Shown here piece after piece: positions 1 to 8,761 of a stretch of DNA of 64,000 bases. Position 1 is the stretch's first letter. Each line of letters starts with the position of its first letter. The position numbers and the translations under genes were made by a program. The notes below the pieces were generated by a model. That model searched no databases, was not told the origin of the DNA, and worked only from the letters and a program-made list of their open reading frames with translations. The DNA comes from Bacillus sp. UNC41MFS5. Lineage in GTDB: Bacteria > Bacillota > Bacilli > Bacillales_B > DSM-18226. The DNA is taken from assembly GCF_000686805.1 (NCBI RefSeq), contig NZ_JMLP01000010.1:310001-374000 (forward strand), given 5' to 3'.

Positions 1-147
1 TACCAGTGGTTGATTAATTTAAGTGATGATCCTGATATCAATGATAGCCTTCGCTTTTTACGTGAACGGGAAATCATTCATTCGCAACGCTTCCGTGAAG
101 CGGTTGAGATATTAAAAGATGAACGTGGCAAAAAAACAATCTTTTAA
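1..147 (+). CDS. cotJC: CotJC, spore coat manganese-catalase family protein (3' end only)
   Basis: Open from the first base and stopping at 145-147, this 48-residue tail (YQWLINLSDDPDIND, then LREREIIHSQRFREAVEIL, ending KKTIF) matches the C-terminus of CotJC as I remember it. CotJC belongs to the ferritin-like manganese catalase family and is placed in the inner spore coat. The helix carrying the E-x2-H type ligands (REREIIHSQRF) is present. The rest of the gene, and presumably cotJA and cotJB, lie left of the window. A strong hairpin follows directly, so cotJC is probably the last gene of its operon. Confidence 0.88.
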   Translation, partial: YQWLINLSDDPDINDSLRFLREREIIHSQRFREAVEILKDERGKKTIF

Positions 148-152
148 TACCA

Positions 153-183
153 AATAAGAAGCAGTTGTTGTCTGCTTCTTATT
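153..183. terminator. Bidirectional intrinsic terminator between cotJC and ypbF
   Basis: A perfect 12-bp stem (AATAAGAAGCAG with CTGCTTCTTATT) and 7-nt loop sits between the convergent genes. T-rich sequence follows on the plus strand, and the hairpin overlaps the ypbF stop codon, so it can serve both directions. Confidence 0.8.
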
Positions 184-634
184 TCTTTTCATGATATAGA
201 TTAATGTCATATTTTGTTTTCATCATTTCAAAGACAATATGGCGGCTTTTCCATTCCTCTTCTTTCTTCCAATAATCTTTACTGCGGTCAACAATTTCAC
301 AGCGTAATTCATGGTATTCTTTTTCTGCTTTGTCTTTTTTCTCTTTCAACAAGTTCATGGTTCCATACATGCCCACACAAAAGACTAACAGTGTTAAATT
401 ATTCGAATCATTAACAAAGGCAGAAAACATCGCAGCAAAGGAATAGGAATAAATACTGGCAACTGTTAGATATAAATAGACAAAAAAACTCGCGGCCAAT
501 ATTATTGTTGCCCAGATTGAAAGGATATGCCGCTTTTTAAACCGATCAAACTTCTCTTTCCTTTTTCTTACATTTTCAAGTGCTTGTTTGGTTGCTTGAT
601 CCGTATTTTCAAGTAATTGGATTGGAGAATCCAT
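179..634 (-). CDS. ypbF: YpbF family membrane protein (DUF2663)
   Basis: Small membrane protein with two hydrophobic segments (about residues 38-60 and 72-92) separated by a short loop, and charged ends with coiled-coil character (LKEKKDKAEKEYHEL). The N-terminal stretch LLENTDQATKQALENVRKRK and the position next to ypbE-ypbD-recS-ypbB fit B. subtilis YpbF, whose function is unknown. I chose the ATG at 634 over the upstream ATG at 649 because GGAGGGT lies between them, eight bases before 634. The gene ends inside the hairpin shared with cotJC. Confidence 0.8.
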   Translation of the reverse strand: MDSPIQLLENTDQATKQALENVRKRKEKFDRFKKRHILSIWATIILAASFFVYLYLTVASIYSYSFAAMFSAFVNDSNNLTLLVFCVGMYGTMNLLKEKKDKAEKEYHELRCEIVDRSKDYWKKEEEWKSRHIVFEMMKTKYDINLYHEKK

Positions 635-699
635 TTTATCACCCTCCATTTCTCTATATATACATATGAACTTGTCCTTTCTATTATGTTTTTTTCATG

Positions 700-724
700 A
701 AAAAACCGATCACTAAGGGATCGG
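700..724 (-). terminator. Terminator after ypbE
   Basis: On the minus strand, CCGATC and GATCGG form a stem followed by six T residues, directly after the ypbE stop. It closes the ypbB-recS-ypbD-ypbE operon and separates it from ypbF. Confidence 0.8.
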
Positions 725-1351
725 CTAATTGTTTATTGGTATTTTCAAAACCTGTCCTGCATTAACTTGTTTGCTCCGAAGATGATTGGCTTTCATAATG
801 ATGTCCATCCCCTTTGGAGAATGGTAGTACTTCAAGGCTATTCTATATAGGTTTTCGTTTGGTTTAACTGTATGCGTTACAGTAGAATTAATTTGTGATT
901 CTGTCGAGTTTTTTGTTGGTTTTTTTGGGGGTACTGTAGTTTCAGACTGTTTTACCTCGTTGCTAGTTTGTTCTGTTTCATGATCCTCAGGATTCGTTTC
1001 CTTCGATTGATCCAAATCTTCGGCTTTTGTTTCTTCTTCCTCATTTGGCGTTTCTAAATTAATGGTTTCATAGCCAACAGAATCCTCAGTGGTTTTAGGA
1101 ACTCCATTAACTTTTTTAGCACCATCACGGTACGAAATTGCACTAAAAATAATGATTGGCAGGAGGATAAAGAACAAAACTAATAAACGTATAACTGGGT
1201 ACTTTAACTTCCACTTTATTTTTTTCTTCTTTTGCCGATGTATATGCTCACGAGGCGGCAAGTCGTCTTTGGTGTCCACTTTCTCATTAATTTTTTCTAT
1301 TCTTTGTTTTAAACGTTCCGCCTGGTCCCTGTAAGGCTCTTCGCTATTCAT
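725..1351 (-). CDS. ypbE: YpbE, LysM-domain membrane protein
   Basis: 208 residues: a charged N-terminus (1-48), one transmembrane segment at about 50-72, a long acidic low-complexity linker (E/T/S/D/K rich, about 80-155) and a C-terminal LysM domain (about 158-206, starting HTVKPNENLYRIALKYY). This is a type II membrane protein exposing LysM outside, so it probably binds peptidoglycan; no catalytic domain is visible. The start has GGGGAG seven bases upstream and overlaps the ypbD stop as ATGA, implying coupled translation. It is the last gene of a four-gene run, as in B. subtilis. Confidence 0.85.
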   Translation of the reverse strand: MNSEEPYRDQAERLKQRIEKINEKVDTKDDLPPREHIHRQKKKKIKWKLKYPVIRLLVLFFILLPIIIFSAISYRDGAKKVNGVPKTTEDSVGYETINLETPNEEEETKAEDLDQSKETNPEDHETEQTSNEVKQSETTVPPKKPTKNSTESQINSTVTHTVKPNENLYRIALKYYHSPKGMDIIMKANHLRSKQVNAGQVLKIPINN

Positions 1352-1953
1352 AACCGCACTTCTCCCCGTTCATTTTCTCTGGTTGGACTTTTACATTTTA
1401 TATAAACACCTAATAAAAAATCAATAACAAAATGCATAACAATTGTAATAGCTAAATTATTGGTCCATTCAAAAATTAGTCCAATCAAAAAGCTTAATAC
1501 AACAATATTTACAAATAAAAACCAATTAAAAAGATATCGATAGTGAATAATTGCAAAAATAATGCTCGCGAAAACCAGTCCTACTTTTGTTTGTATGATT
1601 CCTCTAAACAATAATTCCTCACTAAACGCTACAAAAAAAGCAATCAGTACGATGTGACAAATGTTTCTATTTCTAAAGATTCTTTCATTTAAACCCCCAT
1701 CATCATAAAAGGAAGAAGGCAGCCATTTCATTAAGAGAACATCTAACATCACAACTATTAATCCTGCAGGAATCCCAATTGTAAAAATGTGAGAGTCATC
1801 CAGAATAATATTTTCTAAATAGGAGAAATGGTCAAAAAATATAAACCCCAATAGTAATGAGATGACACAGAGAATTATTTGTGTCATATACAGATGAAAA
1901 AGCAAATCTCTATCCGTTAATCCATTTATTAATTCAAAATACTTCTTTTTCAT
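1348..1953 (-). CDS. ypbD: YpbD, CPBP (CAAX/abortive-infection) family intramembrane metalloprotease
   Basis: 201-residue polytopic membrane protein with about six hydrophobic segments. The glutamate-arginine motif of the CPBP family is present in the segment FSEELLFRG (EExxxR), followed by a second-motif histidine (FAIIHYR) and a third (MHFVIDF). These residues form the zinc site of Rce1-like enzymes. Substrates are unknown; bacterial relatives process peptides or anchor proteins. It overlaps recS by four bases (ATGA) with GAGGGA as ribosome binding site inside the recS end, so it is translationally coupled to the helicase gene. Confidence 0.85.
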   Translation of the reverse strand: MKKKYFELINGLTDRDLLFHLYMTQIILCVISLLLGFIFFDHFSYLENIILDDSHIFTIGIPAGLIVVMLDVLLMKWLPSSFYDDGGLNERIFRNRNICHIVLIAFFVAFSEELLFRGIIQTKVGLVFASIIFAIIHYRYLFNWFLFVNIVVLSFLIGLIFEWTNNLAITIVMHFVIDFLLGVYIKCKSPTRENERGEVRL

Positions 1954-3464
1954 TCCCTCAACTCACTATTGATTAGAATTTTGGCAAGATATTCTTTCCA
2001 GTTTTGTTCCGTTTTTTTCACCAAAGGAAAATCACTAGAATGACTTGTTTGGTAGTCAATTATTTGAAGTCCGCATATGTCACAGCATTTGTTTACTGTG
2101 TTTAATAGTGTTTCATCAAAATATTGTAAAATATTTTGACGTCTGCATAATCTAGACTCAGCCCATTTTTTCATTCGATAAATATTATTCTTTTTAATTG
2201 TTAATCTTTCCTGAATAAACTCTTTAATAATAATTCGTAATTGTTTAAGACTTATTGTTTCAAGAGGCGTATTTATGACAAAGTCCTCAACAATCCGCCA
2301 TTGAATTTCCGAGAAACCGCCAAGATCCATTAGCTTGATATCTAAAGTAATCTTTCCATCTTTTAACATCCGTTTCTCATCCAGCTTATTAAACAACCAG
2401 TCTATTTGCTGCTCAGATGGTAATTCACTCTCAGCAAGCTGAATCGGCAGTTGTTCATCCCCAGGCGTATAAAGAAGGACGGCAATACTTGGTTTGCCAT
2501 CTCGACCCGCCCTTCCAATTTCTTGAAGATACGATTCTATCTGCATCGGCATATGATAATGGATTATAAACCGGATATTTTCCTTATTTATTCCCATGCC
2601 AAAGGCACTTGTTGCACATATAACATCTAATTGTCCATAAAGAAACTGCTGCTGAATCAGTATTCTAGTGGATTGGTCCAAACCGCTATGATAGGCCATC
2701 GCACGGCAGATTCCTTTTTCTGTTAAAAAGGAAGCCATTTGTTCCGCCATTTTTTTACTTGAAAAATAAATGATCCCTGGCTTTTTCAAACTGGCAACAA
2801 GCTCATGGACAACCCCTTGCTTTTCGCGGAAGTCTAATAATTTTTTAACATAAAAACCGATATTGGGCCTGTCAATGGTAGACTCTATTTTTTTAATTTC
2901 ATCCAAATCAAGTGAACGAATGATGTCCTCTCTTACTTTTCTAGTAGCAGTTGCAGTCAGCGCAAGTGTGAGCGGATCGCCAAACTTTTTTCTAATTTCA
3001 CCTAGTTTTGAATAATCTGGTCGAAAGTCAAAGCCCCATTGGGAAATACAATGGGCTTCATCGACCACAAACAATGAAATTGTAAGTTCTTGTAGTTTGC
3101 GGAGGATAAAAGGAACCATTAACATTTCAGGTGATATGAAGATATACTTATACTGTTTAAGTTGATGAAGGGCATTTTGCCTTTCATCTGCACTAAGAAA
3201 GGAGTTTAATGCAATTACTCTCTTTTCACCAAATTTCTTAAAATGTTCCACTTGGTCTTGCATCAGTGAAAGGAGCGGAGATATTATTAAAATTTGCCCT
3301 TTTAACAGTAACCCTGGCAGTTGGTAACACAATGATTTTCCTGTTCCTGTCGGGAGCATGGCCAATGTATGTTGACCAGATAAGATTGATGTGATGACCT
3401 CTTTTTGTCCTGTCTTAAAACTTGGATAACCAAAATGTTCTATTAATACTTTTTCTAGTTCCAT
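1950..3464 (-). CDS. recS: RecS, RecQ-family ATP-dependent DNA helicase (short form)
   Basis: 504 residues with helicase motif I (LPTGTGKS, about 38-44), DEAH (135-138) in the RecQ signature VVDEAHCISQWG, motif VI (QEIGRAGRDG) and a zinc-binding cluster ending CCDICG. No HRDC domain follows, and the length fits B. subtilis RecS (YpbC) rather than the longer RecQ. RecS unwinds DNA 3'-5' and acts in recombinational repair together with RecQ and RecJ. The start overlaps the ypbB stop by one base (TAATG), so the two are coupled, as in other Bacillaceae. Confidence 0.92.
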   Translation of the reverse strand: MELEKVLIEHFGYPSFKTGQKEVITSILSGQHTLAMLPTGTGKSLCYQLPGLLLKGQILIISPLLSLMQDQVEHFKKFGEKRVIALNSFLSADERQNALHQLKQYKYIFISPEMLMVPFILRKLQELTISLFVVDEAHCISQWGFDFRPDYSKLGEIRKKFGDPLTLALTATATRKVREDIIRSLDLDEIKKIESTIDRPNIGFYVKKLLDFREKQGVVHELVASLKKPGIIYFSSKKMAEQMASFLTEKGICRAMAYHSGLDQSTRILIQQQFLYGQLDVICATSAFGMGINKENIRFIIHYHMPMQIESYLQEIGRAGRDGKPSIAVLLYTPGDEQLPIQLAESELPSEQQIDWLFNKLDEKRMLKDGKITLDIKLMDLGGFSEIQWRIVEDFVINTPLETISLKQLRIIIKEFIQERLTIKKNNIYRMKKWAESRLCRRQNILQYFDETLLNTVNKCCDICGLQIIDYQTSHSSDFPLVKKTEQNWKEYLAKILINSELRE

Positions 3465-4501
3465 TATCTATCACCATATTTCGCCAATACCAGCCTTATT
3501 TGAAAATATGTTGCGGTTACTATCTTTTCTCGAATTAACTTTAACTGTTTGGTTGCCATTTGACGTGAAATTACTAAGATTTTATTTTGTAACTCTCTAT
3601 CTACGTAAGCATCAATAGAGAAATTTTCTGAATTTAGGGATAATTCAACCAGATGGTCTTCTATTGTACTTAATTTCAAGTGCCTTATATTTGCAATCAT
3701 ATCAAGTGTATATCCTTGATTTAATAATCTCTGTGTTTTCCTAGTTGATATTGTTAATTCATCATTTTCCATTAACCCTTTGACTAAAAATGGCAAAATT
3801 TTAAACTCACTACTATCTTCCTCAATTTTTTGTAATAAATAATGCAGTGTATTTGTAAACCCAATTTGGTAATCGTGGAAATCTATATTTAACTGTTTGG
3901 CTGTTTGAAGAGAGGTCAAGCCAATTTGTTGAAAACCTGTTAACCGAAATATTACAAACGCGGGGTCCAATTCATGTCCTGCATCAAAACAATTTTCTAG
4001 TTCTGAATAAACGGTTGTCCCCATTTCCATTCTAGGCAGGTTAATACTTTTTAGAGTTGATTTTAACCAACTATGAACCTCTTTGTTTTTTTGGATGGGA
4101 ATATATCTTGTTTCTCCGAACATTAAATTGGATATCACCTGAACTAATAAGGACAATCTTTCCCAAAATAAGGTTGTCATTTGATGATAGAGCCAGCCAT
4201 TAATATACTTTGGCAATTGATTTTTTTCTAGGAGTTCTTTTCCAAGTGGAGTCAAAATAAATCGCTGTTCCCCGATATTTTTTATCCACTTTTTTTCACT
4301 CATCGATTGAATGATCTCTTCAAAAGATTCCCTAGATAACTGTTCGTAAATCCCAAAAAAACTTTTCAACGAAAATAAATGGGCATCTTGGATAGTTTGC
4401 GATGACTTTTTTCCATTAAGAAGGTGATAGACCGAATAAATGGTCCGTTCCCTATTTAATTGTTTTATACTATAAAGAATGATGGATTCAATTTGGAGCA
4501 T
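3464..4501 (-). CDS. ypbB: YpbB, helicase-associated helix-turn-helix protein
   Basis: 345-residue soluble protein upstream of, and coupled to, recS. The C-terminal 90 residues contain a helix-turn-helix typical of the helicase-associated HTH family (GYTLDMIANIRHLKLSTI), the domain that in some organisms is fused to RecQ helicases. The rest is helical and unassigned. This arrangement suggests that YpbB supplies in trans a DNA-binding or partner function for RecS; that is inference from the domain and the fixed neighbourhood. The ATG at 4501 is preceded by GGGAGGTTCGT. Confidence 0.85.
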   Translation of the reverse strand: MLQIESIILYSIKQLNRERTIYSVYHLLNGKKSSQTIQDAHLFSLKSFFGIYEQLSRESFEEIIQSMSEKKWIKNIGEQRFILTPLGKELLEKNQLPKYINGWLYHQMTTLFWERLSLLVQVISNLMFGETRYIPIQKNKEVHSWLKSTLKSINLPRMEMGTTVYSELENCFDAGHELDPAFVIFRLTGFQQIGLTSLQTAKQLNIDFHDYQIGFTNTLHYLLQKIEEDSSEFKILPFLVKGLMENDELTISTRKTQRLLNQGYTLDMIANIRHLKLSTIEDHLVELSLNSENFSIDAYVDRELQNKILVISRQMATKQLKLIREKIVTATYFQIRLVLAKYGDR

Positions 4502-4661
4502 ACGAACCTCCCATCACTTATTTCGCACATATTCGACCAAAAACTGCATTTTCCTTCTTTATTCTACCATGAAATAAAGGATCTTGATGCCCAAAAATGT
4601 GGAAGATTTAGAAAAACACTTGGATAAACTAAAGGGATAAAGGCATTTTTCTATTGAAAAG

Positions 4662-4690
4662 TTGACGATACAGTTTTACAATAGATATGA
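4662..4690 (+). promoter_or_regulatory. Candidate sigma-A promoter of fer
   Basis: TTGACG at 4662-4667, then 17 bases, then ATATGA at 4685-4690, about 70 bases before the fer start. The -35 is strong and the -10 is weak. The 256-base gap between ypbB and fer shows nothing else I can name. Confidence 0.35.
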
Positions 4691-4736
4691 GTTATCCGTT
4701 TTCATATTTATAATGGAAATGAGTCTTATTTTTTAA

Positions 4737-5006
<270 letters not shown>

Positions 5007-5033
5007 TATTTAGGATAATATGTTTAAGCTACT

Positions 5034-5069
5034 GCCTCTCTCTTTTTTAGGTGAGGGGCTTTTATTTTT
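5034..5069 (+). terminator. Terminator after fer
   Basis: GCCTCTC pairs with GAGGGGC (one G-U pair) across a T-rich loop, followed by TTTTATTTTT. Confidence 0.75.
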
Positions 5070-5075
5070 GTATAC

Positions 5076-5108
5076 AAAATAAAAAACAGGAGGAATGATT
5101 CCCCCTGT
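5076..5108 (-). terminator. Terminator after ribU
   Basis: On the minus strand, ACAGGGGG and CCTCCTGT form a stem around AATCATT and are followed by TTTTTTATTTTG. Confidence 0.78.
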
Positions 5109-5119
5109 TGTTCAACTAC

Positions 5120-5704
5120 TTAGGCGCTTTTAATAGTCGTATATTTATTGATCCATGCTTGCATCCGAATGAACAGAAGCATGAAGATGGCGGACATCAT
5201 AACACCTTTTAAAAGGTTAAATGGTAAGATTGCTGGCAATACTAAATTCCGCATATCTGGAAAGCCCATTAGAACGGTATAAGCAGGTAAAATAACCAAG
5301 TAGTTTAAAATACTCATCAATACTGCCATGATTGCCGTCCCACTAATTAATGCTAGCGTCATACCTTTTCTAGTCTTAAGTCTATTATATACAAAATAAG
5401 TTGGCAGAATAAACACAATACCCGCAACGAAATTGGCTATCTGCCCCACAGGAATTCCCGTTTGGCTACCAGTCTGAATATAATTAAGGACATTTTTAAA
5501 AAACTCAACTAAAATTCCTGCAATCGGTCCAAAAATCAATGTGGCAATTAATGCTGGAATGTCACTGAAATCGACAAACAAGAAATTTGGGAATAGCGGC
5601 AATGGAAATTGTATGAGCATTAGCAGAAAAGCAATACTACTCAGCATTCCTATTGACACATAAGCCCTAACATTCATTTTCCTCTTTTTCTGCATTTTCT
5701 TCAT
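5120..5704 (-). CDS. ribU: Riboflavin ECF transporter S component RibU (YpaA)
   Basis: 194-residue integral membrane protein with six hydrophobic segments after a basic N-terminus (MKKMQKKRKMNVRAYV). The S-component features FVDFSDIPALIATLIFGP and the glycine-rich FFKNVLNYIQTGSQTGIP loop fit RibU of the energy-coupling factor family. It binds riboflavin outside the cell and works with the shared EcfA-EcfA'-EcfT module, which is not in this window. The upstream FMN riboswitch confirms the substrate class independently. It is monocistronic: riboswitch and promoter upstream, hairpin terminator downstream. Confidence 0.93.
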   Translation of the reverse strand: MKKMQKKRKMNVRAYVSIGMLSSIAFLLMLIQFPLPLFPNFLFVDFSDIPALIATLIFGPIAGILVEFFKNVLNYIQTGSQTGIPVGQIANFVAGIVFILPTYFVYNRLKTRKGMTLALISGTAIMAVLMSILNYLVILPAYTVLMGFPDMRNLVLPAILPFNLLKGVMMSAIFMLLFIRMQAWINKYTTIKSA

Positions 5705-5771
5705 CTTCCTCTCTCCTTTTTTTGATCCATCGCGTTAAGGAAGAGAGGTTCAGCAAACAGACGAGACCAAT

Positions 5772-5812
5772 GTAAATAAAAACTCCCTCAGCAATAATTG
5801 CTTGAGGGAGTT
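5772..5812 (-). terminator. Regulated terminator of the FMN riboswitch
   Basis: On the minus strand, AACTCCCTCAAGCAAT pairs with ATTGCTGAGGGAGTT and runs into TTTATTT, between the aptamer and the ribU start. This is the expression platform: with FMN bound the hairpin should form and stop transcription. Confidence 0.85.
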
Positions 5813-5871
5813 TACAAAGGCACGCTTAATAAACGTTCTTTAAAATATTATTTTTGAACGTCTGCAGAACC

Positions 5872-6002
5872 TCCATCTTCTCCCATCCAGACTATACTGT
5901 CGGCTTTGGAATCTCACCAAATCCTGCCATAAAACGGCTCGCGGGCTTATGAGTTTTACTCAAATACCGCCGATCGGGAATTTCACCCTGCCCCGAAGAT
6001 AG
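5872..6002 (-). promoter_or_regulatory. FMN riboswitch (RFN element) controlling ribU
   Basis: Reading the minus strand from 6000, the conserved RFN landmarks appear in order: ATCTTCGGGGCAGGGTG, AATTCCCGATCGGCGGTA, GCCCGCGAGCC, GGCAGGATTTGGTGAGATTC, and finally AGTCTGGATGGGAGAAGAT, whose GAAGAT closes helix P1 with the initial ATCTTC. One base differs from the usual GACCGGCGGT. It senses FMN and lowers expression of the importer when the cofactor is plentiful. Confidence 0.96.
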
Positions 6003-6025
6003 ATCGATATTAAATTACATTTCTA

Positions 6026-6054
6026 ATTATACTGTAGAACTTATCTTTTGTTAA
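6026..6054 (-). promoter_or_regulatory. Sigma-A promoter of the riboswitch-ribU unit
   Basis: On the minus strand TTAACA, a 17-base spacer and a perfect TATAAT lie about 25 bases before the aptamer begins. Position and spacing fit a constitutive promoter whose output is gated by the riboswitch. Confidence 0.75.
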
Positions 6055-6066
6055 GTAAAAGGTTTC

Positions 6067-6108
6067 AGCAATAAAACCCGCAGTCAATAGCCTGCGGGTT
6101 TTATTGCT
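6067..6108. terminator. Strong hairpin terminator after the M23/LysM gene
   Basis: A perfect 17-bp stem (AGCAATAAAACCCGCAG and its complement) with an 8-nt loop, starting six bases beyond the stop codon at 6114. The GC core followed by TTTTATT fits an intrinsic terminator usable in both directions. Confidence 0.82.
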
Positions 6109-6113
6109 CGAAA

Positions 6114-6860
6114 TTAATTTACATTTAATATTTGTTTAGGTTTAATCAGATTGGTGGAAAGATGGTTTAATTCTTTAATCCGGGTAACCGAGATGTTTTT
6201 TTTCTTCGAAATCGAATACAGTGTATCACCGTGTTTGACGATATATTGCTGGTTAGTCACCTTGATTTTATCCTCATGATGGAATTTAATATGTGAGCTC
6301 GCTTCTAATACATCATCATTACCTGCCGCAATCCCTCCGCGTACAGTCTCCCCGGTTTTAGCTTTTCCTAATATCGTTTCTGGATCCAAGGCAAACTTCT
6401 TATCATATCTCCATTCTTGCTGATGCGTTTCAAAATGGAGATGTATCCCGGTAGCTTGTCCAGTTTCCCCCATTTTTCCTATTACTGTACCTTGCTTAAT
6501 CTTTTGCCCTTGAAATACGTTTCGCTTGTTTAAGTGTGCGTAGACAGTCACTAAATGACTTGGGTGTTTAATAAACACTACATTTCCATATGTATTAGAA
6601 TAATAAGATTTCACCACTTGTCCGTCAGCCACGGCAAGTACAGGTGTATTTATTTTTCCAGCGATATCAATCCCCTTATGCTTACCCATCCTTGTTCCAT
6701 ATATATCAGAAACTATACCATCCGCAGGCCATATCCACCCATCCCTAATCTTTTTATCAACCTTTATACTAGCTTCGGAATGCTTTCCTCCTAAAAATAA
6801 CAAACTGACACATAGCGCCATAATTAGGGCTATTAAAACCCTTTTTATGTAATCTCGCAT
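6114..6860 (-). CDS. Secreted M23-family endopeptidase with C-terminal LysM
   Basis: 248 residues: a signal-like N-terminus (basic MRDYIKR, hydrophobic about 9-28), a peptidase M23 domain (about 42-165) with zinc motif HKGIDIAG (HxxxD) and GIHLHFE (HxH), plus the conserved YAHL, then a C-terminal LysM (about 205-247, YIVKHGDTLYSISKKKN). It should cleave peptide cross-bridges of peptidoglycan outside the membrane. All zinc ligands are present, so I expect activity. It stands alone between ribU and rsiX with its own terminator. A role in sporulation or germination is possible but not shown. The ribosome site AAAGGA is close to the ATG. Confidence 0.85.
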   Translation of the reverse strand: MRDYIKRVLIALIMALCVSLLFLGGKHSEASIKVDKKIRDGWIWPADGIVSDIYGTRMGKHKGIDIAGKINTPVLAVADGQVVKSYYSNTYGNVVFIKHPSHLVTVYAHLNKRNVFQGQKIKQGTVIGKMGETGQATGIHLHFETHQQEWRYDKKFALDPETILGKAKTGETVRGGIAAGNDDVLEASSHIKFHHEDKIKVTNQQYIVKHGDTLYSISKKKNISVTRIKELNHLSTNLIKPKQILNVN

Positions 6861-6996
6861 TTCCTTTAGTCACTCTCCTTAATTCTTTTCCTCCTCCACA
6901 CAATATGTAGTTTTTTTCACCTTTAGAACATATTCCTTATCTGTGGAGTGATTAGGCATACTTGTTATAATTTGGAGAAACGGTAAATAATATTCA

Positions 6997-7024
6997 TAAA
7001 AAAATCAACCTTTAACGGTTGATT
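6997..7024 (-). terminator. Terminator after rsiX
   Basis: On the minus strand, AATCAACC and GGTTGATT form an 8-bp stem with a six-base loop, followed by seven T residues. Confidence 0.82.
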
Positions 7025-7032
7025 AAATAAAA

Positions 7033-8208
7033 TTATTGTAATGTCCGTTGATTCGGGGCCAACGGTACTTTGTTCTCTTTTGAGAGGTCAAATGGACCAA
7101 TATTCTTAATTGGCGGGTTCGTAATAAAGACTTTATCTAATCCGAATTCTTTTGCAGTTAATAACAGTGACTCATAAGCGTTTATTGTTGCTTGATCATC
7201 TTGAAGGATCGTATCTTCCTTCATTGATACAATTAATGTTTTCTCTTGAATAGACACCTCATTTATCGGCAGTGCAGGTAAAAGCGAACTTTTTAATCCT
7301 AATGTGGGTTGATCCTTTTTCATATCCTCTACAGCCATCTTAATATCTTTATATTTTTCTATAGATGGGACTAAGAAGGGTATTTCATTACCCTCGGAAT
7401 AGTAAAAGAAGAAGGCATGATTCTTTTGTTGCTGTATGCTTATTTTTTCCTGATGACCATAATTCCCCAATTCAATGCCTGGTTCACCATTGGTTGAAAA
7501 TCTTATCTTTTTTAAATCACTATTGGAGGAGAAATCTTTTTGCAGTACATTAATAAAATTTGTTTCTGTCGCAGAACCTTGTCCGTACTGATGGTATAAT
7601 GGCACATCCACTAAGATTGCTTTATTTTTATTATCAAGTTTCAATGCAGCATTAAGAGGATAGAATTCACTTAATCCCCATTCCTGCTCCTTTAAATTCA
7701 CCATATTTTCATTAAATAACTCCAGCCATGTTTTCTCATTTGAATCATTAATTATGGTTGAAACGGGTACAAGTATTTGTATTTGTGGGTCAGGAATCCA
7801 GTAGGTTAACACTTTTCCTCCGTCCACTTCTTCATCATAAATAGCCGTTTTCAAAGTTTGAGTTTTATCCGCTCCTGTAAATGTCCTTGCTTTTGAACTT
7901 GTATCATCCTTTTTCAAAGCAATGGCTGAATTTTTATCTGCCGTTTGTATATCTCGCTCTACAGACGATTTTTCTTGACTAGCATGTTCCTCTGAGTATT
8001 GTGGACCGACCATTAATTTAGGAATTAAGATAAAGAATATGAGCAAGGCAGCAACAGTAGCAAGACCAGGTACCAGCCATTGTTTTGGTTTTGTTTTTCT
8101 TATTGGAAGATTTTGATAAATGTCACGAGGATTGCGATCATCTTGTATTTTAGGCATCTGCCTTAATAATTCTTCGAGCTGCTTATCGCTCCACTCTGAC
8201 TTTTTCAC
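7033..8208 (-). CDS. rsiX: RsiX, membrane anti-sigma factor of SigX
   Basis: 391 residues: cytoplasmic N-terminus (about 1-42) expected to hold SigX, one transmembrane segment (43-67), and a large extracellular part whose two segments (about 120-240 and 300-380) fit the GerMN-like fold of RsiX. It overlaps the end of sigX by 26 bases. The start is GTG at 8208, supported by GGAGG nine bases upstream inside sigX. Gene order resE, sigX, rsiX is the B. subtilis order. Known role of the family: hold SigX inactive until the envelope is stressed, for example by cationic peptides. Confidence 0.88.
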   Translation of the reverse strand: MKKSEWSDKQLEELLRQMPKIQDDRNPRDIYQNLPIRKTKPKQWLVPGLATVAALLIFFILIPKLMVGPQYSEEHASQEKSSVERDIQTADKNSAIALKKDDTSSKARTFTGADKTQTLKTAIYDEEVDGGKVLTYWIPDPQIQILVPVSTIINDSNEKTWLELFNENMVNLKEQEWGLSEFYPLNAALKLDNKNKAILVDVPLYHQYGQGSATETNFINVLQKDFSSNSDLKKIRFSTNGEPGIELGNYGHQEKISIQQQKNHAFFFYYSEGNEIPFLVPSIEKYKDIKMAVEDMKKDQPTLGLKSSLLPALPINEVSIQEKTLIVSMKEDTILQDDQATINAYESLLLTAKEFGLDKVFITNPPIKNIGPFDLSKENKVPLAPNQRTLQ

Positions 8209-8734
8209 TAGTTAATCCCTCCTTTTCATAAGAAAATTCCATATGCTTCTTCAATACCTTTAATGAACGGTGTTGTGTAGTTTTTACCTTACTTTCAGTC
8301 CATCCTAATGCTTGGGCTGTTTCAACAATAGATAAATCTTGTATATAACGTAAAATTATTACAGCTCTTTGATCCAGTGTGCAATATTCCAGGCAATTGT
8401 ATACCCATCTGATTTCTTCCCTTTGTACTGCAATATCTTCTGGAATTGGATATCCGTCTTTCAGTTGATCAGTTGACCAATCGAATTTTTCCAGTAATCT
8501 TCCTTTCCATCCTTTTTGTTTTCGGAAAAAGTCAATAGCTACATTTCTAGCGATTGAAAACAGCCATGTTTTCTCACTGCTTTTCCCTTCAAAACGACGA
8601 TAGGATTTAAATACCCTTATATAAACCTCTTGGACAAGATCCTCTGCTTGTTCTTTGTTTCTAACCATATAAAAAAGAAATTGAAAAACGTCGTGATGGT
8701 ATTTTTGATAAAGATCATCGAAAACGGAGTCCAT
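8183..8734 (-). CDS. sigX: ECF RNA polymerase sigma factor SigX
   Basis: 183 residues with sigma region 2 (about 10-80, including EQAEDLVQEVYIRVFKSY and KTWLFSIARNVAIDFFR) and region 4 (about 115-168, LDQRAVIILRYIQDLSIVE, then the helix-turn-helix EKVKTTQHR-type segment). Location next to rsiX and resE identifies it as SigX. In B. subtilis it raises positive surface charge (dlt, pssA) and affects membrane lipids. The ATG at 8734 has GGGGAGGGG upstream; an out-of-frame ATG lies four bases earlier. A promoter matching SigX's own consensus lies about 30 bases upstream, implying autoregulation. Confidence 0.92.
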   Translation of the reverse strand: MDSVFDDLYQKYHHDVFQFLFYMVRNKEQAEDLVQEVYIRVFKSYRRFEGKSSEKTWLFSIARNVAIDFFRKQKGWKGRLLEKFDWSTDQLKDGYPIPEDIAVQREEIRWVYNCLEYCTLDQRAVIILRYIQDLSIVETAQALGWTESKVKTTQHRSLKVLKKHMEFSYEKEGLTSEKVRVER

Positions 8735-8761
8735 CCATTCCCCTCCCCGTTCAAAATATTA

